NCBI GenBank assembly: GCA_030431485.1
Contig: JAUIIR010000001.1
Coordinates: 62,001 to 126,000 of the forward strand
Reading direction: 5' to 3'
From: Alphaproteobacteria bacterium
Lineage (GTDB): Bacteria > Pseudomonadota > Alphaproteobacteria > Rhodobacterales > Rhodobacteraceae
DNA length: 64,000 nt
Shown here: in pieces, positions 57,995 to 64,000 of the stretch
Layout of the letters: the number at the start of each line of letters is the position of its first letter
Position numbering within the stretch: the stretch's first letter is position 1
The notes under the pieces: generated by a model
What the model saw: the letters and a program-made list of their open reading frames with translations, nothing else
What the model was told of the DNA's origin: nothing
The model's database searches: none
Translations under genes and position numbers: made by a program

Positions 57995-58012
57995 GCCGGG
58001 CGTCAGCCCGGC
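57995..58012 (-). terminator. Hairpin between gatB and DUF4177 gene
   Basis: GCCGGGC (57995-58001), loop GTCA, GCCCGGC (58006-58012), 10 bases after the gatB stop on the minus strand. It has the same core stem as the hairpin after bolA. A partial terminator or processing site between the two genes is likely. Confidence 0.5.
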
Positions 58013-58022
58013 AAACCCGCTC

Positions 58023-59537
58023 TCAGAGCCCCAGCTTCGCCGTCACGATCTGGTTGACCGCCGCCGGGTTGGCCTTGCCGCCCGTGGCCTTCATCACCTG
58101 ACCCACGAACCAGCCCGCAAGCTTTGGATTTTGCTGGGCTTTTTCCACCTGCGCGGGGTTGGCCGCGATGATCTCGTCCACCGCCTTTTCAATGGCACCG
58201 GTGTCGGTGACCTGTTTCATACCGCGCGCTTCAACGATCTCTGCCGGGTCGCCGCCTTCGGTGTAGACGATCTCGAAAAGGTCCTTGGCGATCTTGCCGG
58301 AGATATCGCCCTTCTTGATCAGTGTAATGATTTCAGCCAGTTGCGCGGGCGAAACCGGGGATTCGGTAATCTCGTGGTCCTCTTTTTTCAGCCGTCCAAA
58401 GAGTTCATTGATCACCCAGTTCGCCGCCAGCTTCCCATCGCCGCAGCCGGCGACCACATCTTCGAAATAGCCAGCATTCGCGGTCTCGGCGGTCAAGACG
58501 CCCGCATCGTATTCGCTCAGGCCGAAATCATTGACGAACCGCGCTTTTTTCTCGTCCGGCAGTTCCGGGAGGCTGGCCGCGATCTCGTCCACCCAGGCTT
58601 GTTCGATTTCAAGCGGCAGCAGATCGGGGCAGGGGAAGTAGCGGTAATCATGCGCCTCTTCCTTAGACCGCATCGAGCGGGTCTCGTTTTTGTCCGGATC
58701 GTACAGGCGGGTTTCCTGATCAATCGACCCACCGGCTTCGAGGATGCCGATCTGGCGGCGCGCCTCGTAGTCGATTGCCATCTGGATGAACCGCATGGAG
58801 TTCATGTTCTTGATCTCGCAGCGTGTGCCAAGATGCGAGAAATCCTGCGTTTCCTGATACTTCTCGTACTGACCGGGACGACAAACAGACACGTTCACAT
58901 CTGCGCGCAGGTTGCCGTTCTGCATGTTGCCGTCGCAGGTGCCAAGATAGCGCAGGATCTGGCGCAGCTTGGCGACATAGGCCGCAGCTTCTTCAGGGCC
59001 GCGAATGTCGGGGCGGCTGACGATCTCCATCAGCGCCACACCCGTGCGGTTCAGGTCCACGAAACTCATTGCAGGGTCCATGTCGTGGATCGACTTGCCC
59101 GCGTCCTGTTCGATGTGGATGCGCTCAATCCTCACCCGGCGTGCGATGCCCGGCTCCATATCGACGATAACTTCGCCTTCACCGACAATCGGATGATAGA
59201 GCTGGCTGATCTGATATCCCTGCGGCAGGTCGGGATAGAAATAGTTTTTGCGGTCAAAGGCGCTGACCAGATTGATCTCGGCCTTCAGGCCCAGCCCGGT
59301 GCGCACCGCCTGTTCGACACAGAATTCATTGATGACTGGCAGCATGCCCGGCATCGCGGCATCGACGAATGACACGTTGGAATTTGGTTCTGCGCCGAAT
59401 TGCGTCGAGGCGCCCGAGAACAGCTTGGCCTTGGAGGCCACCTGTGCGTGCACTTCCATGCCGATCACAAGTTCCCAATCGTGTTTTGCGCCAGCAATCA
59501 CTTTGGGTTTCGGGGCGTCAAAGGTCAGGTCCAGCAT
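58023..59537 (-). CDS. gatB: Asp/Glu-tRNA amidotransferase subunit B
   Basis: 504 residues from ATG 59537 ([20 protein letters not shown]). Kinase/cradle domain: [59 protein letters not shown] and [11 protein letters not shown]; helical and C-terminal YqeY-like tRNA-binding domain ends [15 protein letters not shown]. It is the tRNA-binding subunit of GatCAB, which makes Gln-tRNA(Gln) and/or Asn-tRNA(Asn) from misacylated precursors. gatA and gatC are not in the window. Confidence 0.97.
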   Translation of the reverse strand: MLDLTFDAPKPKVIAGAKHDWELVIGMEVHAQVASKAKLFSGASTQFGAEPNSNVSFVDAAMPGMLPVINEFCVEQAVRTGLGLKAEINLVSAFDRKNYFYPDLPQGYQISQLYHPIVGEGEVIVDMEPGIARRVRIERIHIEQDAGKSIHDMDPAMSFVDLNRTGVALMEIVSRPDIRGPEEAAAYVAKLRQILRYLGTCDGNMQNGNLRADVNVSVCRPGQYEKYQETQDFSHLGTRCEIKNMNSMRFIQMAIDYEARRQIGILEAGGSIDQETRLYDPDKNETRSMRSKEEAHDYRYFPCPDLLPLEIEQAWVDEIAASLPELPDEKKARFVNDFGLSEYDAGVLTAETANAGYFEDVVAGCGDGKLAANWVINELFGRLKKEDHEITESPVSPAQLAEIITLIKKGDISGKIAKDLFEIVYTEGGDPAEIVEARGMKQVTDTGAIEKAVDEIIAANPAQVEKAQQNPKLAGWFVGQVMKATGGKANPAAVNQIVTAKLGL

Positions 59538-59621
59538 GGCAAATCCTCTTGGCGTGAACGCCGCGTGGAATACGCCAGAGGGGGGCAGGGGGCAAGGGGG
59601 CCGCGCCGGGATTCCCGGCAA

Positions 59622-60824
59622 TCAGATATCCGAGACGCGTGGTGCCGTGACAGGAGGCAATCGACGCGCATGCCGCTCAAGCGCCGCAAGCGCGCGTTGG
59701 CGACCTTTGGCAAGCCGGTCCTGATCTTCAAGGCGGGTGGCCCAGACGCCCTTGGCCGCGTACCAGATCCGTGGATGCACTTCGTGCAGATGATCCGTTA
59801 CAATCCAATCGAAACACGCGGCAATTCTTGTGCGCGCATCGCTGTTGACGCCCTCTGGCTCAAGCGCGGTGCCTGCGTAAGCCGCAAAGCCGTTGACCGT
59901 GTGTTGATCACTGCGCCGCTCAAGAATGTCGCGAATGCCCTGACAGAAAAGCGCGCCGTCCAGCAGGCCAAACGCGTCGTCGTCTACCGTCAGCGCGTCG
60001 AAATAGGTCCAGGTGTAACCGCCTGCGCCCCAGATGTCTGAGGTGCGCTCCATCGTACGCCGGGCCTCGTGTTCCAGCCGTTCATAGCTGCCGAACCAAC
60101 GGGGCAGCATGTGATTGCCAAGCGCCCGCATGTATTTCGCCACACCGGGTGCGAGGTCAATCAAGTCCTCGTAATCATCGCTCGCGCGGGAGCGCGGCTG
60201 TGTTTCTGCGGCAAGTAGGGCGCAGCGCGCCGAGGCGAGCATGGGAGAGTCCAGTTCGAACGCATCGAAGGTGTCGATCAGCGCAGAGGCCGCTTTGAAA
60301 TGGCGGAAGAATGCGGCGCGATGTGCGGCGGAAATATCCTGTTGCCAGCCCTCGCCGCGCCAGGCCCAGCCGATATCAATATGCGCCATCGCGATCACAT
60401 AGGCGACACCGTGGTCCCCTGCCGTTTCTTCGAGCACTTGTGTCATGTCGTTCATGATTGACGCCGCCATCAGCTCATCCCCCGCGCTTACTGCACGGTT
60501 TGCTGCGGTGACAGCATCGGCGCGTGCCCCCTCTGCCAGAATGTCGGCCACCGGCACCCCGCCGGGTGTCAGCTTGCGATGGGCGTCCGCGGTTCGGATG
60601 CGGTCTCCCAGAGTGGCCCAGTCATCCTGTCGCGCAAGATGAAGGCCGCTTTCGAAAAGGTCGTGATGCACGTCCTCTTCTTCGCTTCGGAGGCAGACCG
60701 AGATGCTGGATTTGGATGGATTGCTCAGAGCTTCAATATTCAACATCGGCGACTTCGGCGCTTGCGCAGAAGCAGAGCCGCGTGCCAGTCGAATAAGTGA
60801 GGTCAGGTTGTTCAAAACGGTCAT
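59622..60824 (-). CDS. Uncharacterised protein, 400 residues
   Basis: MTVLNNLTSLIRLARGSASA to PRVSDI. No recognised domain, signal peptide or membrane helix. It is mostly helical by composition with many Ala, Asp and Arg and conserved-looking aromatic segments (AHIDIGWAWRGEGWQQDISA, RWFGSYERLEHEARRTMERT, IWGAGGYTWTYFDALTVDDD). Codon use matches the neighbours and the frame is intact, so it is a real gene. It lies 84 bases after gatB's start region on the same strand, with its own upstream region (60825-61066) holding a 7-bp hairpin TCCGGTG/CACCGGA at 60844-60860. Function unknown. Confidence 0.8.
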   Translation of the reverse strand: MTVLNNLTSLIRLARGSASAQAPKSPMLNIEALSNPSKSSISVCLRSEEEDVHHDLFESGLHLARQDDWATLGDRIRTADAHRKLTPGGVPVADILAEGARADAVTAANRAVSAGDELMAASIMNDMTQVLEETAGDHGVAYVIAMAHIDIGWAWRGEGWQQDISAAHRAAFFRHFKAASALIDTFDAFELDSPMLASARCALLAAETQPRSRASDDYEDLIDLAPGVAKYMRALGNHMLPRWFGSYERLEHEARRTMERTSDIWGAGGYTWTYFDALTVDDDAFGLLDGALFCQGIRDILERRSDQHTVNGFAAYAGTALEPEGVNSDARTRIAACFDWIVTDHLHEVHPRIWYAAKGVWATRLEDQDRLAKGRQRALAALERHARRLPPVTAPRVSDI

Positions 60825-60843
60825 CTTTCAGGCCTTAACGGGG

Positions 60844-60860
60844 TCCGGTGCGTCACCGGA
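60844..60860 (-). promoter_or_regulatory. Small dyad upstream of the 400-residue gene
   Basis: TCCGGTG, centre CGT, CACCGGA, 20 bases before the ATG on the minus strand. It could be an operator or 5'-UTR hairpin; the rest of the 242-base region shows only a weak CCCGC/GCGGG pair near 61000. Confidence 0.35.
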
Positions 60861-61066
60861 TGAGCGACGGGATACGTAGAGATATGCCGTGAAAAGGTGT
60901 CGCAAATCGGGCGGCAAATAGGAGTCGTTTTGATTTTCCGAGGGCAGTCAGATTTGTCTTGGCAACATCTGGCCGGTCGAAGTGAATTGACGCGAAATCC
61001 CGCCTATGCAGCGGGCGATGTCGGCTTTTTCTTGATTTTTTGCGAATAATCGTGAACGCGTATCTG

Positions 61067-61789
61067 ATGTCACGCTGGGGGTTCATAGGCGTGGCGGTGT
61101 TTGTGCTTGCTATAGCCGGGGCTGTTTCTGCCACACCCGCCACAATGGTTGATACAAGTTCAACCAATGCGCTTACCGTGTCGTTGCGGCCGGCGGCGCG
61201 GAGCTACACACCACTTCCGGACATGCGCTGGAGCCATCGCGGCGAAGCGGATCGGTGGTCGCGGGCCGCTCTGATGGCACTGCGCAGTCACGCACGCGTG
61301 TTGCCGCAAGTTGTGCCCAAGGACATCGCTGATTGGTGCCCGGCCTATGTGACAAATGACACGCAGGCGCGGGAAGCTTTCTGGATCGGCTTGTTGTCGA
61401 CCCTCGCCAAGCACGAAAGCACCTTTCGACCAACCGCTGTCGGTGGCGGCGGTAAATGGTATGGCCTGTTGCAAATTCTGCCCGCGACGGCGCGCGGTTA
61501 CGGGTGTAAAGCCACGTCGCGCGACGGACTCAAGCGGGGCGGATCAAACCTGCAATGCGCGCTTAGGATCATGGCGGTGACGGTGCCGCGCGACGGCGTG
61601 GTGTCGCGTGGCATGCGCGGCGTTGCTGCCGATTGGGGTCCGTTTCACAGCCGTAGCAAACGCGCGGATATGATGCGCTGGACACGCGCTCAGCCCTATT
61701 GCGCTGGTTTGTCCCGGTCGTTGCGGCCCGTGGCCCGCCCCGTCCGCTCGCCCTGGGATGGCGTTGTTTCGACCCGTGGAGAGGACTAG
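61067..61789 (+). CDS. Lytic-transglycosylase-like secreted protein
   Basis: 240 residues from ATG 61067 (MSRWGFIGVAVFVLAIAGAV), giving a hydrophobic N-terminus that may be a signal peptide or anchor; GTG 61052 is an alternative. The core has a catalytic-Glu region TLAKHESTFRPTAVGGGGKW, then GLLQILPATARGY, a pattern like the SLT lysozyme-like fold (E-S-x-F-x-P ... G-L-x-Q-x-x-P-x-T-A). The Cys residues around GCKATSRDG and LQCALRIM may form a disulfide. It would cut peptidoglycan in the periplasm. Its stop overlaps the convergent acyltransferase stop (CTAG). Confidence 0.82.
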   Translation: MSRWGFIGVAVFVLAIAGAVSATPATMVDTSSTNALTVSLRPAARSYTPLPDMRWSHRGEADRWSRAALMALRSHARVLPQVVPKDIADWCPAYVTNDTQAREAFWIGLLSTLAKHESTFRPTAVGGGGKWYGLLQILPATARGYGCKATSRDGLKRGGSNLQCALRIMAVTVPRDGVVSRGMRGVAADWGPFHSRSKRADMMRWTRAQPYCAGLSRSLRPVARPVRSPWDGVVSTRGED

Positions 61790-62646
61790 GCGCGCGACGC
61801 CGGAAACCGTGTTGCGTCAAGCAATGATACGCCCTGTTTGCGGGGCTCACCCAAAGCAAGTGTCGCGCGGCGCAGCAGAGCGATGCCGTCTTCCGAGTTC
61901 TCCGGCAATGCCTTCGGGGAAATCTGCTCTCCGACCCGGATCTCATAGGGTTGCCTATGCTTGTTCAGCGTTTCGTGGAAAAGCGTGATGTCCCGAAGGC
62001 TCGGGTGGATCGCATCGAACAGGTAAAACAAAGTGGAATTGCGCGCCTGCACGTGAATCGGGATGACAGGCAGATCGAATTTCCGCGCCAGCATAGCCGC
62101 CGAGGCCATCCAAGGGCGCTCGTGGAGTCGAACGCCGCGTCGCTTGGCCAAGCGGCCGGATGGAAAAATCACCCCAAGCCGGCCCTCGTTGACCGCGCGT
62201 CTGGCAAAGATCATCGTCTCACGGGTCTTTGCGTGGCTGCGTCGATCCTTGCGCCACTCCACCGGAGCGATCATGTCCGCCATTTGCGGCAGGACTTTAA
62301 GCATGTCGTGATTGGCGAAATAATAGGCGTCCTGCCGCACCTGTCTCAGCACGGCATGCAAGATTATACCATCCGCAATCCCGGTCGGGTGGTTGGCGAC
62401 AATCAGCGCTGCGCCGTTTCGTGGCACGTGGCCCAGTCCGGACACGGTGACGTCGCGGGCCAGCCTGTCGGCCATCATGTCCATGATGTCTCCCGAGCCG
62501 AGCGGCTTGACCGTTTCGGCCAGCGAAACCGTTTGGCTGTATGCCAACATCTGGTGCAGTACTGGCCGCGCCAAAGCTGCCGTCAACGTCGGTTTAAACA
62601 GCCAGGCAGCGCGATCTTCAATCAAAGGGTCGATGCGGTCTTTCAT
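61786..62646 (-). CDS. Lysophospholipid acyltransferase family protein
   Basis: 286 residues from ATG 62646, with AGGAGAGG just upstream. The acyltransferase motif is VANHPTGIADG, the variant H-P-x-G spacing found in ornithine-lipid/OlsA-type and related enzymes rather than plain HX4D, and block III is LGVIFPSGRLAKRRG; PVIPIHVQARNS follows. It presumably esterifies a lysolipid or ornithine-lipid precursor at the inner membrane. It is followed on the plus strand by the convergent lytic-transglycosylase gene. Confidence 0.85.
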   Translation of the reverse strand: MKDRIDPLIEDRAAWLFKPTLTAALARPVLHQMLAYSQTVSLAETVKPLGSGDIMDMMADRLARDVTVSGLGHVPRNGAALIVANHPTGIADGIILHAVLRQVRQDAYYFANHDMLKVLPQMADMIAPVEWRKDRRSHAKTRETMIFARRAVNEGRLGVIFPSGRLAKRRGVRLHERPWMASAAMLARKFDLPVIPIHVQARNSTLFYLFDAIHPSLRDITLFHETLNKHRQPYEIRVGEQISPKALPENSEDGIALLRRATLALGEPRKQGVSLLDATRFPASRA

Positions 62647-62809
62647 GCAGCCTCTCCTGGCAGAGCAGCGTGACAATGGCATGACACCCGCAAAACACTT
62701 TGCACCGGGAGGCAAGTCGGAAATCCGATGCACCGAATTTTGCGCAATGTCATGCCACTTGTCGCTCAACGCCGGCAAGGGCCCGCCGGTTCCCGGACAT
62801 CCTGCGATA

Positions 62810-63250
62810 TCAGAACAAACGGAAATGGTGCCGCTCGTGACGCACCCCGGCCGCATCCAGCGCGCCGCAGAATTGCGTGTAGGGTGGCACGACGTCGATT
62901 GGCAATCTTTGGACCGCGCCGCTCGCGAGGTGCAGGCGGGCCGTCACCGCGAAATCCATGCGGGTGTCAAACCGCACATACGCGATTTCGGTCAATGGGA
63001 TTTCACCGCTGTGTCGCTTGTTGTCCCAGAACAGCCTATCGCGCGACAGAACGAGCCGAGCCGTGTCGTTGCGCAGCGCTTCAACAAGGGCGGGGACCGT
63101 CACACAACATAGGAATGTGGGCACCCACCAGATCACGCCGGCAAACCAAAGTCCGACGGCGCACATCCAGAAAGCGGCGATGGCGGCCAGTGCCCTGGGA
63201 CGACGGGCACTGATCCTGTGACCAAGCAGCACTTCACCGCTGTCTGCCAT
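62810..63250 (-). CDS. Small integral membrane protein, 146 residues
   Basis: Two hydrophobic helices (LAAIAAFWMCAVGLWFAGVI and WWVPTFLCCVTVPALVEAL) in the N-terminal half, then a soluble C-terminal domain (RDRLFWDNKRHSGEIPLTEI, YVRFDTRMDFAVTARLHLAS), which looks like a small PH-like or beta-rich fold. No function is recognised. It begins 3 bases after the pepN stop, so it is probably co-transcribed with pepN. Confidence 0.75.
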   Translation of the reverse strand: MADSGEVLLGHRISARRPRALAAIAAFWMCAVGLWFAGVIWWVPTFLCCVTVPALVEALRNDTARLVLSRDRLFWDNKRHSGEIPLTEIAYVRFDTRMDFAVTARLHLASGAVQRLPIDVVPPYTQFCGALDAAGVRHERHHFRLF

Positions 63251-63253
63251 ATC

Positions 63254-64000
63254 TCACCCTAGGATACGGCTGATCATTTCATCTGTGTCGCGGCTCAGGT
63301 TTGGCTTGGCTTTGATCCGTTCCAGCTGCTTTCGGATCAACGCCTGCCGGCTATCATCATAGCGTTTCCAAGTCTGGAACACCGAACACATGCGGGCTGT
63401 GGTCTGCGGGTTCTTGTCGTCCAGCCTGATCAGCCAGTCGGTAAGGAACGCATAGCCGGCACCATCCTTGCGGTGGAACCCGGCATGGTTCATCGCGAAA
63501 CCGCCCATCACCGCGCGGAAGCGGTTAGGGTTGCCCATGTCGAACGCTGGATGCTGCACCAGACCTTCGGCCACATCGACCGCCACATCCGGTTTCGCCA
63601 TGCCCACCTGAAGCCCGAACCATTTGTCCATGACCAGTCGGTCATGGTGCCACTGTTCCTCGAACGCCTTGATCGCATCAGCGCCTTTGCCCGCCGAGAT
63701 GAGCTGCGACAGCGCCGACAACTGCAATGTCATATTGTCCGCAGCCGCATATTGCGCCCGTGCCGCAGCACCATTGTCGAGCCGCGTCTGCAAGGCCAGC
63801 AAAGCCGACCCAAGTGACCGCTTGCCGGATTGGTCCGCATCCGGCTGATACGGCACATCAACCGCCACCGACGCGCGCAGGTCGGGCAGGAAGCCCTGCC
63901 ACGCTTCGGCCATGTGTGCGCGCAGGTCTTCTGCCGCCTGCCAGATCACATCGGGGTCGGGGGTCGTGCCCAAATCGAAGAGCACCTGCGCCATTTCCGA
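63254..64000 (-). CDS. pepN: Aminopeptidase N, C-terminal part (5' end cut by window)
   Basis: Only the last about 248 residues are here; the frame is open through the right edge and the full enzyme is about 850-880 residues. The visible part is the helical C-terminal domain of bacterial M1 aminopeptidase N: ALLALQTRLDNGAAARAQYA, ADNMTLQLSALSQLISAG, FEEQWHHDRLVMDKWFGLQV, HPAFDMGNPNRFRAVMGGFA and LTDWLIRLDDKNPQTTARMC. The catalytic HEXXH domain is outside the window. A small membrane-protein gene follows in the same operon. Confidence 0.95.
   Translation of the reverse strand, partial: SEMAQVLFDLGTTPDPDVIWQAAEDLRAHMAEAWQGFLPDLRASVAVDVPYQPDADQSGKRSLGSALLALQTRLDNGAAARAQYAAADNMTLQLSALSQLISAGKGADAIKAFEEQWHHDRLVMDKWFGLQVGMAKPDVAVDVAEGLVQHPAFDMGNPNRFRAVMGGFAMNHAGFHRKDGAGYAFLTDWLIRLDDKNPQTTARMCSVFQTWKRYDDSRQALIRKQLERIKAKPNLSRDTDEMISRILG

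Noticed and set aside
57846-59372. 508-codon frame on the plus strand opposite gatB
   Set aside because: Antisense shadow of a clear gatB gene; no family features and skewed composition.

Overview
This 64 kb window looks like ordinary chromosome of an alphaproteobacterium of the order Rhodobacterales, most likely the marine Roseobacter group. The evidence is indirect. Proteins read as Rhodobacterales family members throughout: a short ProRS without the editing insertion, a Hda-like protein between an AI-2E-type permease and polyphosphate kinase, a DUF6446 gene inside a glyQ/glyS operon, a Hint_2 protein, and a BolA/J-domain divergent pair. The base composition is GC-rich (about 60% by eye). 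The genes are tightly packed on both strands. I saw no rRNA, tRNA, CRISPR array, transposase, integrase or phage gene. No gene-free stretch exceeds about 290 bases.

Layout. 1-2.2 kb: the end of an AcoC-like alpha/beta hydrolase (cut by the left edge) and an FGGY sugar kinase. 2.5-8.4 kb: a signalling operon of a FIST-domain (NosP-like) sensor, a 1319-residue GAF/PAS hybrid histidine kinase and a LuxR-type response regulator. 8.5-19.2 kb: yebC, a class I amidotransferase, an operon of YmdB phosphoesterase, EamA exporter and SLC13/RCK carrier, xseA divergent from purD, LysE and EamA exporters, a 65-residue small protein and an isoprenylcysteine-methyltransferase-like protein. 19.3-22.4 kb: pntAB with a clear terminator. 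22.4-31.4 kb: a HemG-like flavodoxin, DUF3422, and the polyphosphate set ppk/ppx with panE lying antisense between them, preceded by HdaA and an AI-2E-type permease. 31.5-37.3 kb: an orphan HisKA_2 kinase, a membrane-anchored pentapeptide-repeat protein, proS and a serine hydrolase. 37.4-41.5 kb: folB, folP and glmM (the last two overlapping), and a SleB hydrolase. 41.6-48.6 kb: the operon glyQ-fkbM-DUF6446-glyS-ppdK. 48.8-56.3 kb: a secreted SPOR/PG-binding protein with a dead protease domain, an EamA carrier, a 27-residue membrane peptide, ilvC divergent from two Lrp/AsnC genes, a Hint protein and a class V aminotransferase. 56.5-64 kb: J-domain protein and bolA, DUF4177, gatB, an orphan 400-residue protein, a lytic-transglycosylase-like protein, an acyltransferase, a small membrane protein and the C-terminus of pepN (cut by the right edge).

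Most of this is housekeeping: purines, folate, translation, cell wall, NADPH balance, polyphosphate and branched-chain amino acids. The most unusual items are the NosP-like kinase operon, the protease-like protein with all three triad residues lost, FolB fused to what looks like a degenerate amino-acid-kinase domain, the Hint protein with an EF-hand loop, a helically phased run of TGCAA repeats between ppx and panE, a 27-residue membrane peptide with its own RBS and terminator, and a long imperfect inverted repeat near 56.4 kb. I found no convincing new defence or mobile system.
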